27,032 bases of DNA from Deltaproteobacteria bacterium (GCA_027031565.1 JALVPX010000220.1:1-27032), one strand, 5' to 3'. Shown: positions 15,703 to 23,633, counted from the stretch's first letter. A program made the numbers and translations. The notes: a model not told the origin generated them from the sequence alone.

Positions 15703-17682
15703 CTAGTCTTGATTACGGCCTTTTATGGCCATGGAAAAAACAGATTCTATCTCTTCTTTTGCCATTTTTATGAATTCATCCACGCTGCACGCCTCGAGCT
15801 GCTCCCCATCCCTTCGCCTGGGGCTCACCAGGCCTTGTTCCGCCTCCTTGTCTCCAATAATTATCATATAGGGGACCTTTTCAAGCTGCGCCTCCCTTAT
15901 CTTCTTGCCGAGTTTTTCATTGCGCAGGTCAGCCTGGGCCCTTAAGCCGGCGGCCTTCAATCTTTGAAGCACCTCAACTGCCCAATCATCCTGCCTGTTG
16001 GTGACGGTGAGGACCGATGCCTGTACCGGCGCCAGCCACAGCGGAAAGGCCCCGGCATAATGCTCTATCAGCACCCCGAAGAAGCGCTCCAGGGATCCCA
16101 AGAGGGCGCGATGTATCATGATCGGCGCGTGGGGGTGGCTGTCTTCCCCAATATATTTAACGTCAAAACGCTCTGGAAGGTTGAAATCCACCTGGATAGT
16201 GGAACATTGCCAGGAACGATCCAGGCAATCCTTGATCTTTATATCGATTTTGGGGCCGTAGAACACCCCCTCGCCTGGATCGATCTCATACTCCAGGCCT
16301 TGGGCCTCGAGGGCCTGCTTCAAGGCATTGGTGGCGCACTCCCAATTTTCTTCCGATCCTACATATTTGTCCGGCCGGGTGGACAAGTAGATATCATAAC
16401 GGTCAAAGCCGAAGACCCTCAACACGTACAGGGTCATGTCCAGGATGTCGTGGATCTCGCTGTCAAGCTGGTCCAGGCGGCAGAAGACGTGGGCATCGTC
16501 CTGGGTAAAACCCCTGACCCTCATGAGTCCGTGCAGGGTGCCGGTGCGTTCGTAGCGATAGACCGTGCCCAATTCACACCATCTGAGCGGCAGCTCCCTG
16601 TAGCTCCGGCGCCTCGAATTGTACACTGCGATGTGGAATGGGCAGTTCATGGGCTTGATCTGATATTCCACCTCATCTATTTGCATTGGTGCGTACATAT
16701 TCTCGGCATAGAAATCGAGGTGTCCGCTCCTCTTCCAGAGTTCGCGCTTTGCTATGTGGGGGGTAAAGAGCATTTCATATCCACGGTCCAGGTGTGCCTT
16801 TCTCCAGAAGTCCTCAATGGCCTTGCGGATCCTGCTTCCCTTTGGATGCCACAACACAAGCCCTGGCCCCACCTCTTCCTGAATGGAAAAGAGGTCCAGT
16901 TCCCTGCCGATGCGCCTGTGATCCCTCTTTTTGGCCTCCTCAAGGCGCTCCAAGTGCTTCTTCAATTCATCCTTTGAAAAGAAGGCTGTGCCATAGATGC
17001 GCTGGAGCATAGGCTTTGATTCATCTCCGCGCCAATAGGCCCCTGCAACACCTGTAAGCTTGAATGCCTTTACATAGCCAGAGTGGGGAATGTGGGGTCC
17101 GCGGCACAAGTCCTCGAAACCATCCTGTGAATAGATGGACACCTCCTTTTCGCCTTCCTGCTCCAATTCCTCGATGATTTCAACCTTGTATGTCTCGCCC
17201 ATCGATTCAAAACGTGCCTTTGCCTCATGAATGGGCACGTCCCTGCGTTCAAAGCGGACCCCCTTTTTGATGATCCGCTTCATCTTCGATTCTATCTTTT
17301 TCAAATCCTCCGGGGTGAATGGGCGCTTGTAGTCAAAATCATAGTAAAAACCCTGCTCAACTGCTGGCCCGATGGCCACTTTTACTTCCGGGAAGAGTTC
17401 CTTTACTGCCTCGGCCATAATATGGGCAGTGGAGTGCCGCAGCGTCTCAAGGGCCTCCGGCTCGTTCTTGTATACAGGCTCCAGGGTGCAATCCTTGTCC
17501 AGTGCAGTAAAAAGATCCCGGGGCTGGCCGTCAACCCTGGCCAGCACAACGTCTCTCATGCCCTTTTTACCCAGCTTCTTTTCAAGGATTTCATAAATAG
17601 TCATTCCCGTTGGCACCTCTTCAATGCTCCCATCAAACAGGGTTACTTTGACTGCCTCTTTGCTTAATCTATTCATTTCCAT
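15703..17682 (-). CDS. thrS: Threonine-tRNA ligase
   Basis: The 659-residue protein has the full class II ThrRS architecture. There is an N-terminal TGS domain (about 10-70) and an editing domain with HSTAHIMAEA (His83 and His87) and RGPHIP. The catalytic core contains PMNCPFHIAVY, RYERTG (motif 2) and GSLERFFG (motif 3). The C-terminal anticodon-binding domain is about 550-645. It charges tRNA-Thr and removes mischarged serine. A TAA directly precedes the ATG at 17682; an ATG two codons later (17676) is an alternative. Neither has a good ribosome site. An intrinsic terminator ends 11 bp upstream, so thrS and everything behind it may depend on read-through from the tRNA-Val promoter. Confidence 0.98.
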   Translation of the reverse strand: MEMNRLSKEAVKVTLFDGSIEEVPTGMTIYEILEKKLGKKGMRDVVLARVDGQPRDLFTALDKDCTLEPVYKNEPEALETLRHSTAHIMAEAVKELFPEVKVAIGPAVEQGFYYDFDYKRPFTPEDLKKIESKMKRIIKKGVRFERRDVPIHEAKARFESMGETYKVEIIEELEQEGEKEVSIYSQDGFEDLCRGPHIPHSGYVKAFKLTGVAGAYWRGDESKPMLQRIYGTAFFSKDELKKHLERLEEAKKRDHRRIGRELDLFSIQEEVGPGLVLWHPKGSRIRKAIEDFWRKAHLDRGYEMLFTPHIAKRELWKRSGHLDFYAENMYAPMQIDEVEYQIKPMNCPFHIAVYNSRRRSYRELPLRWCELGTVYRYERTGTLHGLMRVRGFTQDDAHVFCRLDQLDSEIHDILDMTLYVLRVFGFDRYDIYLSTRPDKYVGSEENWECATNALKQALEAQGLEYEIDPGEGVFYGPKIDIKIKDCLDRSWQCSTIQVDFNLPERFDVKYIGEDSHPHAPIMIHRALLGSLERFFGVLIEHYAGAFPLWLAPVQASVLTVTNRQDDWAVEVLQRLKAAGLRAQADLRNEKLGKKIREAQLEKVPYMIIIGDKEAEQGLVSPRRRDGEQLEACSVDEFIKMAKEEIESVFSMAIKGRNQD

Positions 17683-17693
17683 TTACCGAACGC

Positions 17694-17733
17694 AAAAAAG
17701 GCACCTTCTATTCCCGCGCGGGCAGAAGATGCC
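17694..17733 (-). terminator. Intrinsic terminator between tRNA-Val and thrS
   Basis: On the minus strand GGCATCTTCT pairs with AGAAGGTGCC (10 bp, one G-T pair). The loop contains the self-complementary CCCGCGCGGG, and TTTTTT follows directly. It starts 12 nt after the tRNA 3' end and ends 11 bp before the thrS ATG. It suits termination of the tRNA transcript, or an attenuator for the thrS string. Confidence 0.85.
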
Positions 17734-17745
17734 TTAGGACCAAAG

Positions 17746-17820
17746 TGGTAGGCGCGGGCGGGATCGAACCGCCGACTTCTACCGCGTCAAGGTAGCGCTC
17801 TCCCCCTGAGCTACGCGCCT
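17746..17820 (-). tRNA. tRNA-Val (GAC)
   Basis: This 75-nt tRNA has an encoded CCA, acceptor stem AGGCGCG/CGCGCCT, an anticodon stem CTACC/GGTAG around TTGACGC, and T arm GGTTCGATCC. Anticodon GAC reads valine codons GUC and GUU. It is followed after 12 nt by an intrinsic terminator, then thrS. Confidence 0.95.
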
Positions 17821-17870
17821 GTAAAAATTGCATTTATGTTTACCATATCTATTAGCCACAAAGCAGGGTG

Positions 17871-17899
17871 TGAATAACAAGATTTGGCTGGGGTGTCAA
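17871..17899 (-). promoter_or_regulatory. Candidate promoter of tRNA-Val (and possibly the thrS string)
   Basis: On the minus strand TTGACA (17899-17894), 17 bp, then TATTCA (17876-17871). The -35 is perfect and overlaps the rhomboid stop codon; the -10 is partial (3 of 6). Transcription would start about 45 nt before the mature tRNA. Confidence 0.5.
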
Positions 17900-18789
17900 G
17901 GCGCAAGGGCCAAACCCCAGGCTGAAATCATGGAAAACAGCGCCCCAAGACCGAAAAGCAGGCCCAGCTCTTTCGCCTGCCGCATATTATCCCCAAACAC
18001 GCCTGCCAGCAAACCTCCCAGGAGAAAACCTGCCAAAAAACCAAAAAGGTGGGCAAGAATATCCACATTTCCACCACCCGTACCCAAAAGGGCCAGAAGG
18101 GCCAGGCCTGCTCCAACAGGTTTCAGGACCGCCTGCAGGCCCCCTTCCCTTGTCTTGAAAGAACGTATTGCAGCCACTCCGCCCAGGGCACCGAAGATGG
18201 CCGTGGAAGCGCCGATCGATAAGTGATCCCCTCCGTGAAACATGGCATTGAGGTAGTTGCCGGCTGCCCCTGAAAATATGGTAAGGAACCAGCCGGCCCC
18301 TGGCCCGGTCTCCTCGATAAGCCACACCACAACAAAGCCCCCGGTCGCCACATTGCTGAAAAAATGGCCAGGGTCTGCATGGAGCATCAACGCGGTAAAG
18401 GCGCGCCACCATTCTCCTGTGGCAATCTTTGAGGCATCTGCTGCACCGATTTTCATGGCAGTCTGCCTGATTTCGGGTCTGAAAAAGAGGGACAACAAGC
18501 CTGCGGCAGCAGCAAGGCTCCAGATGCTTTCCTTGAGATATCGAGGCCTTGAGGGGCTCGGTGGTTTCACCTCGTCGAAACGGTTTTCCTGGATGTAGAG
18601 TTCCACTTCCCTTGCCGCCTCTTGCCAGAAATGCGCAGGGACCATTACCAGATAGCCTGAATCAACCTTCTCGAGCCAGGATGGAATGTGCCTTGCGGCC
18701 AGGACCAGGGACCATTCGGAGGCTTCTTTCCAACTGAGGGCCTCCTGTTGCACCGGAACGAGTTGTGACTTAGTGTAAGTTGTGTCCAT
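17896..18789 (-). CDS. Rhomboid-family intramembrane serine protease
   Basis: The protein has 297 residues from MDTTYTKSQLVPVQQ. A soluble N-terminal domain (about 1-85) precedes a six- or seven-helix membrane core. The catalytic serine is S195 in GASTAIFGALGG and the partner histidine is H247 in AHLFGFLAG. The H142xxxN146 pair (GHFFSNV) gives the oxyanion hole, and WWRAFTALMLHADP is the usual L1-loop entry. Rhomboids cleave transmembrane substrates within the bilayer; the substrate is unknown. The frame stays open upstream to 19386, but that part lies antisense to the HAD gene and has no rhomboid features, so I start at 18789. It is divergent from the HAD gene with only 30 bp between starts. 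Confidence 0.92.
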   Translation of the reverse strand: MDTTYTKSQLVPVQQEALSWKEASEWSLVLAARHIPSWLEKVDSGYLVMVPAHFWQEAAREVELYIQENRFDEVKPPSPSRPRYLKESIWSLAAAAGLLSLFFRPEIRQTAMKIGAADASKIATGEWWRAFTALMLHADPGHFFSNVATGGFVVVWLIEETGPGAGWFLTIFSGAAGNYLNAMFHGGDHLSIGASTAIFGALGGVAAIRSFKTREGGLQAVLKPVGAGLALLALLGTGGGNVDILAHLFGFLAGFLLGGLLAGVFGDNMRQAKELGLLFGLGALFSMISAWGLALAP

Positions 18790-18819
18790 AAGATTTTGCC
18801 AGGTGCATGATACTATAAA

Positions 18820-19503
18820 ATGAAAAAGAAAATATCTGAAACAAGATATTCCAAGGCCGTGCTTTTTGACATGGATGGTGTAATTCTCGATTCCATGCCT
18901 TACCATGTCAAGGCGTGGCAGGATGCCTTGTCTGAAATAGGCCTGACCGTGCCGGCAGAGCTCATTTATCTGCACGAAGGGGCCATTGAGCCTGAAACCG
19001 CTGTCAGGATCTTCTGCGAAAATGGATGCACCATTGACGAAGATGGTTTCCACAGGCTCTTCCGCAGACAGAGGGAGATATTTTCCAGCCGGTATCAAGG
19101 CAGTGTCAAGCCCTATGACGGTGTGGAAGGGCTGCTTTCGAGGCTGCAGGAAAAGGGATGGGCCATGTCTCTCGTGACCAGTTCCCACCGCGAAGTGCTG
19201 GAAAAGGTGCTGCCGGGGTCCATACTCGGTTTCATGAGTCACGTAGTCACAGGTGACGAGGTAAAACGGCGAAAGCCCCATCCAGACCCCTACCTGGCTG
19301 CCATGATGGCACTTAATAGTGGTCCTGCAGAGGCCCTCGTGGTGGAGAACGCCCCTGCTGGCGTAAAGGCCGCAAAGGCTGCTCAACTCAAATGCGTGGC
19401 CCTAACCACCACCCTTTCCGCTGAGCATCTCAAAGAGGCAGATGAGATCGTGCCTGACCATGAGGCACTTGCCGACTACCTATTGAATAAAGGCTACCTC
19501 TAA
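18820..19503 (+). CDS. HAD-superfamily phosphatase / beta-phosphoglucomutase-like
   Basis: The 227-residue protein has the HAD core. D17 and D19 in LFDMDGVILDS are nucleophile and acid/base; VTSS (119-122) is motif II; K152 in KRRKPHPDPYL is motif III; VVENAPAGVKAA (174-185) is motif IV. In motif IV the usual Asp of VEDAP is Asn177, which might lower metal affinity or be a subgroup trait. A helical cap lies between D19 and motif II (subfamily I cap). It probably hydrolyses or isomerises a small phosphate ester, perhaps a sugar phosphate. The last residues GYL and the stop codon come from repeat copy C. Without that insertion the frame would read on as DHPC and stop at 19648-19650. No clear ribosome site precedes the ATG. 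Confidence 0.9.
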   Translation: MKKKISETRYSKAVLFDMDGVILDSMPYHVKAWQDALSEIGLTVPAELIYLHEGAIEPETAVRIFCENGCTIDEDGFHRLFRRQREIFSSRYQGSVKPYDGVEGLLSRLQEKGWAMSLVTSSHREVLEKVLPGSILGFMSHVVTGDEVKRRKPHPDPYLAAMMALNSGPAEALVVENAPAGVKAAKAAQLKCVALTTTLSAEHLKEADEIVPDHEALADYLLNKGYL

Positions 19504-19631
19504 AAATTAGGATTTTTGTTAAAGGGCAAGGCGCGCGAAAAAATAACCGCAGACATATTGTTGATATTTCGAGGATTATTTTTTGAGTGCAACGCAGCCA
19601 TTGGGCAAAAAGACAATTTTTAGAGGCAGCC
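19492..19631 (-). repeat. Dispersed ~140-bp palindromic repeat, copy C
   Basis: The 140-bp copy runs from GGCTACCTCTAAAAATT to AATTTTTAGAGGCAGCC and is flanked by TAAA on both sides (19488-19491 and 19632-19635), like a target-site duplication. It overlaps the last codons of the HAD gene and supplies its stop. It lies between convergent genes. Confidence 0.92.
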
Positions 19632-19637
19632 TAAAGA

Positions 19638-20666
19638 TCATCCCTGTTGAGCCATTGCGTAGCTCTTCAAGCTTTCCAGTGCCTTTGAGCTTCCAAGGGC
19701 AACGATGATATCCCCAGCCTTCAAGACGAAATCTGGCGGCGGGCTTACGGTCATCTCCCTGTCTTCTCTTTGAACCGCAAGCACAGATGCACCAGTCTTC
19801 TGGCGCAAAGAGGCCTGCTGCAGGCTCAAGCCGTCCAGATAGGAATTTTCCTTTATCTCGATCTGCTCGATCTGCAGGTTGAAGCCGGTTGCATGTACCG
19901 CTAGGTCGAGAAATTCGGTAACAGTAGGCTGCAAAATGGCGAGGGCCATTCTGCGTGCGCCAATCTCGTAGGGAGAGATCACCTTGTCTGCCCCTGCCTG
20001 GATCATCTTCTGTTCAGCATTGGCATCATCTGCCCTGGCCACGATTATCAGGCCTGGATTGAGCGATCTGGCAGTCAATGTAGCGTACACATTCTTGGGA
20101 TCGGTGGGAAGCACGCATATAACACCGCGTGCCCTTTCAACGCCTGCCTGCCTGAGAGTCTCATCATGAGTGGCATCCCCTGGTATGAATAGAAAACCGT
20201 CGTTTTCGATCTCCTTCTGGATCTCGGGGTCGTTTTCTACAATAACCACGGGCAATCCCCTGTTTCGCACCGCCTTTGCGATGGTTCGGCCGATACGCCC
20301 ATATCCGCAAACAATGTAGTGACTCCGAAGCCTGCCTATTGCCTTGTCCATCTTTTTTCTACCCCAGATGCCTTTGATGTGCCCTTCAAGGGCTGCTTGG
20401 GCCAATATGCTGACCGAATATGATACCAGGCCCAGGCCCGTGAGAAGCAGGAATATGGTAAAAACCCTGCCCATGGGCGTTAAGGGATGTACTTCCCCGT
20501 ATCCCACAGTGGTAAGCGAGATAACCGTCATGTAAGCGGAGTCCAGTAGGCTCCAGTCCTCGATGACCATGTACCCTATGACTCCTCCTGCCAGCAGAAC
20601 CAGCAGCAGAATGACGATGAGCACCAGCCTCACTCTGGTTTGAGCTGTCATCAGGGCCTTGGCCAT
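19638..20666 (-). CDS. Two-helix potassium channel with RCK (TrkA) domain
   Basis: The 342-residue protein has TM1 (about 14-35), a pore helix and selectivity filter TTVGYGE (52-58), and TM2 (about 68-90). A cytoplasmic RCK/TrkA-N domain follows with the nucleotide-binding GYGRIGRTIA (121-130) and an acidic strand end VIVENDPE. A TrkA-C domain (about 260-340) closes the protein. This is the MthK-like layout: a K+ channel gated by ligand binding to the RCK ring (Ca2+, ATP or NAD in relatives). The gene begins 16 bp after the phosphoglucose isomerase gene, so they are probably co-transcribed. Its stop lies 7 bases from repeat copy C. Confidence 0.93.
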   Translation of the reverse strand: MAKALMTAQTRVRLVLIVILLLVLLAGGVIGYMVIEDWSLLDSAYMTVISLTTVGYGEVHPLTPMGRVFTIFLLLTGLGLVSYSVSILAQAALEGHIKGIWGRKKMDKAIGRLRSHYIVCGYGRIGRTIAKAVRNRGLPVVIVENDPEIQKEIENDGFLFIPGDATHDETLRQAGVERARGVICVLPTDPKNVYATLTARSLNPGLIIVARADDANAEQKMIQAGADKVISPYEIGARRMALAILQPTVTEFLDLAVHATGFNLQIEQIEIKENSYLDGLSLQQASLRQKTGASVLAVQREDREMTVSPPPDFVLKAGDIIVALGSSKALESLKSYAMAQQG

Positions 20667-20682
20667 GCCTTGTCTACAGCCT

Positions 20683-22383
20683 CTACAATTTCACTGCCCT
20701 GGACAAGACCTTGCTGAAGGACGTCAGACCGAGGATATAATCCTGCGGAAGATGCACGTGGATCACACGCCTGTTCTCATGATCCAGGGCCTTGAAATCC
20801 CCAACGGCCTGTGCGAATTGAATGTGCCAGAAGGACATGTCGTAGCCAGGGACAGGCGGATACTCTTTTGCACGCTTCCTGGTAAAAATGATAAAGCCCA
20901 CAGACATGGGGCCTCCCTTGTGGATCTGGCCTGTAGAATGGAGATATCGGGGCCCGAATCCCAGGGTGGTGGCACAGCCGCGTTCCTGACGCACCAGGTG
21001 GCGCATTTCGCCAATAATCTCCTCTACCTTTGGATCGTAGGGCAGATAGGGGAGAAAACCCACGTAGCCCCAAGAGGGAATCACATAGAGCATGTCTCGA
21101 AGCGCCCTGGCCAGGCTTTTCATGGACACCGCAACCAGTTTTGAGGCGGTAAAATTTATGTTTGACTGGGCATCCACCCAGAACTTGACCGGCATCTTCT
21201 TGTCCCTCTGGTAGATCTCCATTATCTCCCTGGTCTTTTCCTTGGCCACTTTTACGTCTGGCTCGTTGAAGGGATTAACCCCGATGAAGACCGAGGCCAG
21301 GGCGATTGCCATCTCCCAGAGGAAAAACTGCCCTCCAAGATCATAAGGATCGCCTAGGGAAAGCTCGTATACTGGAAAATCCGCCTCTTTTAATTCCTGA
21401 ATAAAGGACTGATAGGTCTCCTCTTCAGGAAGATTTGCATTTTTGAAATATGCAAATATGCGTTCACCGCCATAGAAGCCGGGGATACCCGTGGATTCTC
21501 CAACCACGGGAACAATGCCCCTGGTTTCCTTGCCAGTGCTCTCCGCAATGAGTTGTTCAAGCCACAGGCCAAAGGCTTCAAAGGGCTTGTCTGCAAGAAG
21601 GCTCAGCTTGTCCTTGCTCTGCATGCCAAATTCACCCAGAAATTCGCCAAGCCTGCATGCGGGATTCTCGTCCCAGTCAACATCGGGGCCGCAGCTGGCT
21701 GCCATCTCCTCTCCCCTGGACAAAAGCCTTTCAATATCGATCCCAAGAAGGGCTGCAGGCACGAGGCCGAAATAGGACAAGGCCGAATACCTTCCGCCAA
21801 TATCCGGCATGTTCAAAAAGGTCTTCCTGAAGCCTTTTTCCCCTGCCAGCTTTTCAAGCGGGGTTCCAGGATCTGTTATGGCAATGAAGTGCCTTCCAGG
21901 CTCTTCGACACTTCCTTCCACAATGGGCCAGAAATAGTTGAATTGGGCATTAGGCTCCACTGTAGTGCCAGATTTACTTGCAAAGACAAAGAGGGTTTTG
22001 TCCCAATCCTTCTCACTTTCAACCTTTTCGATCTCTGCAGGATCCGTGGTGTCAAGCACTTCAAGCCTGGGATATTCGGCAGCGCTGCCGAAGATCTTGC
22101 TCAACACAAGGGGACACAGGCTTGAACCGCCCATGCCGAGGAGGATGACCCGTTCAATGCCTTCATCCTTTATCTCCCGGGCAAATTCCTTTATCTCCGG
22201 CAGGCATGATCTCATCTTGGGAAACAGATCCAGCCAGCCCATGCGATTGGCTATGGAAGCCTGCTCTTCCTTGTCTTCGGACCACAGCGAAGGATCCTTT
22301 TCCCACAATCTCTTGAGTATCTCCTGTTTTTCCGATTTTCCTACATATGATGGACGAATGAACACAGGGTAGCCTCCTCTCAT
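20683..22383 (-). CDS. pgi: Glucose-6-phosphate isomerase
   Basis: The 566-residue protein belongs to the SIS/PGI superfamily. LLGMGGSSLCPLVL (about 81-94) and the phosphate-binding SKSGTT (136-141) mark the N-terminal SIS fold, and EQLIAESTGKETRGIVPV carries the region around the catalytic Glu. It interconverts glucose-6-phosphate and fructose-6-phosphate. The N-terminal text RLWEKDPSLWSEDKEEQASIANRMGWL resembles the isomerase half of bifunctional transaldolase/PGI proteins rather than E. coli Pgi, but no transaldolase domain is attached. The start has no ribosome site. A TATAAT box sits nine bases before the ATG, so the message might be nearly leaderless. The K+ channel gene follows after 16 bp. 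Confidence 0.92.
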   Translation of the reverse strand: MRGGYPVFIRPSYVGKSEKQEILKRLWEKDPSLWSEDKEEQASIANRMGWLDLFPKMRSCLPEIKEFAREIKDEGIERVILLGMGGSSLCPLVLSKIFGSAAEYPRLEVLDTTDPAEIEKVESEKDWDKTLFVFASKSGTTVEPNAQFNYFWPIVEGSVEEPGRHFIAITDPGTPLEKLAGEKGFRKTFLNMPDIGGRYSALSYFGLVPAALLGIDIERLLSRGEEMAASCGPDVDWDENPACRLGEFLGEFGMQSKDKLSLLADKPFEAFGLWLEQLIAESTGKETRGIVPVVGESTGIPGFYGGERIFAYFKNANLPEEETYQSFIQELKEADFPVYELSLGDPYDLGGQFFLWEMAIALASVFIGVNPFNEPDVKVAKEKTREIMEIYQRDKKMPVKFWVDAQSNINFTASKLVAVSMKSLARALRDMLYVIPSWGYVGFLPYLPYDPKVEEIIGEMRHLVRQERGCATTLGFGPRYLHSTGQIHKGGPMSVGFIIFTRKRAKEYPPVPGYDMSFWHIQFAQAVGDFKALDHENRRVIHVHLPQDYILGLTSFSKVLSRAVKL

Positions 22384-22397
22384 GGATACAAGATTAT

Positions 22398-22403
22398 ATT
22401 GTG
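22398..22403 (-). promoter_or_regulatory. -10 box (TATAAT) just upstream of pgi
   Basis: TATAAT lies on the minus strand about nine bases before the ATG, with only a weak -35 (TATCCA) 17 bp further up. If used, the transcript would start within a few bases of the start codon, consistent with the missing Shine-Dalgarno sequence. The hexamer position is approximate by a base or so. Confidence 0.35.
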
Positions 22404-22469
22404 GCCCTGAAGGCCTGGATATGCTTTCGAGAATCTACGTTATGGTGTTATATTTTGCAATTTTTTAAA

Positions 22470-22609
22470 GGCCGCCTCTAAAAATTGTCTTTTTGTCCAA
22501 TGGCTGCGTTGCACTCAAAAAATAATCCTCGAAATATCAACAACATGTCTGCGGTTATTTTTTCGCGCGCCTTACCCTTTAACAAAAATCCCAATTTTTT
22601 GAAGTGGCC
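22470..22609 (+). repeat. Dispersed ~140-bp palindromic repeat, copy D
   Basis: The 140-bp copy starts GGCCGCCTCTAAAAATTG and ends in TTGAAGTGGCC. It is flanked by TAAA on both sides (22466-22469 and 22610-22613), the same direct repeat as copy C. It lies between the end of the Zn-dehydrogenase gene and the pgi start. Confidence 0.92.
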
Positions 22610-22619
22610 TAAAGAGGAT

Positions 22620-23615
22620 TCATGGAATCAAAACGGCAGCTCCCTTTATTTTGCCCGCACGAAGATGATCCAGGGCCTCGTTTGCCTGTTCCAGCCTGAA
22701 CTTTATTGTTTCGGTGGTTACAGGGATCTCCGGGGCAAGGGACAAAAACTCGATCCCATCCCGCCTGGTCAAATTTGCTACGGATTGAATGGCACGCTCC
22801 CACCACAAGATGTCATATGACATTTCTGGGATTTTGCTCATATAGATGCCAGCCAGTATCAATCTTCCCCCCTTGTCCAGGGCCTTCAACGCCTGGGGAA
22901 CGAGGGGGCCGGCAGGGGCAAAAATTATGGCCGCATCCATGGGTTCAGGCGGCATCTCGTCTGATCCCCCGGCCCATGCCGCCCCCAGGGACATGGCAAA
23001 TTTCTGTTTTTCTCGGTCGCCAGGCCTTGTAAAGGCAAACACCCTTTTATTTTCGTGAACCGCCACCTGGATGATGATGTGTGCTGCAGCGCCAAAGCCA
23101 TAAAGGCCAATGGTAGATGCATCCTTTATAAAGGAGTAGGACCTGTATCCTATCAGGCCTGCACAAAGAAGCGGTGCAGCCCCAGCAGCAGCGCCTGACC
23201 AATCCAGGGGAAAGGTGTATGCTGCTTTGGAGACACAATATTCAGCGTATCCGCCATCCATGGTGTATCCAGTAAACTTGGCATGCTCGCACAGGTTTTC
23301 CCGGCCTTTCACGCAATACCTGCACCTTCCGCAGGTGTATCCCAGCCACGGCACCCCTACCCTCTGGCCCACCTTGAGGCCTGTTACCTTGGTGCCCATT
23401 TGTTCGACTCTTCCCACAATCTCGTGGCCCGGGACCAGGGGAAGCTTGGGGTCGGGCAATTCACCGTCTACAACATGAAGATCAGTCCGGCACACTCCGC
23501 ACGCCTCGACCCTGATCAACACCTCGTCTGAGCCAGGTTCCGGGACAGGAAGCTCTTTAAGGACCAGGGGGCTACCTTGTGCCTCCAGAACCATGGCTTT
23601 CATATATTTTTGCAT
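22620..23615 (-). CDS. Zinc-dependent alcohol dehydrogenase (MDR family)
   Basis: The protein has about 331 residues and a medium-chain dehydrogenase fold. Catalytic-zinc ligands are in ACGVCRTDLHVVDG and PGHEIVGRV. The structural-zinc loop has four cysteines (CGRCRYCVKGRENLC). The cofactor domain has IGLYGFGAAAH, a variant of GxGxxG. It most resembles the single-gene zinc alcohol dehydrogenases that take primary alcohols or aldehydes with NAD(P)H. ATG 23615 is chosen because GGGGAAGG lies five bases before it; a TTG at 23630 would include that site within the gene. It starts 18 bp after the acyl ligase gene, suggesting shared metabolism of an acid, aldehyde or alcohol. The substrate is unknown. 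Confidence 0.92.
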   Translation of the reverse strand: MQKYMKAMVLEAQGSPLVLKELPVPEPGSDEVLIRVEACGVCRTDLHVVDGELPDPKLPLVPGHEIVGRVEQMGTKVTGLKVGQRVGVPWLGYTCGRCRYCVKGRENLCEHAKFTGYTMDGGYAEYCVSKAAYTFPLDWSGAAAGAAPLLCAGLIGYRSYSFIKDASTIGLYGFGAAAHIIIQVAVHENKRVFAFTRPGDREKQKFAMSLGAAWAGGSDEMPPEPMDAAIIFAPAGPLVPQALKALDKGGRLILAGIYMSKIPEMSYDILWWERAIQSVANLTRRDGIEFLSLAPEIPVTTETIKFRLEQANEALDHLRAGKIKGAAVLIP

Positions 23616-23633
23616 ATATGCCTTCCCCAAGGC

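Noticed and set aside
17683..17745. T-box riboswitch controlling thrS
   Set aside because: The space before thrS holds only a terminator; the T-box bulge and specifier stem are absent. The upstream RNA is a normal tRNA-Val.
17896..19386. A 496-residue frame that would extend the rhomboid protein by 199 residues
   Set aside because: The extra part lies antisense to the HAD gene, which has all catalytic motifs, and shows no rhomboid feature. The rhomboid start at 18789 gives a normal protein.
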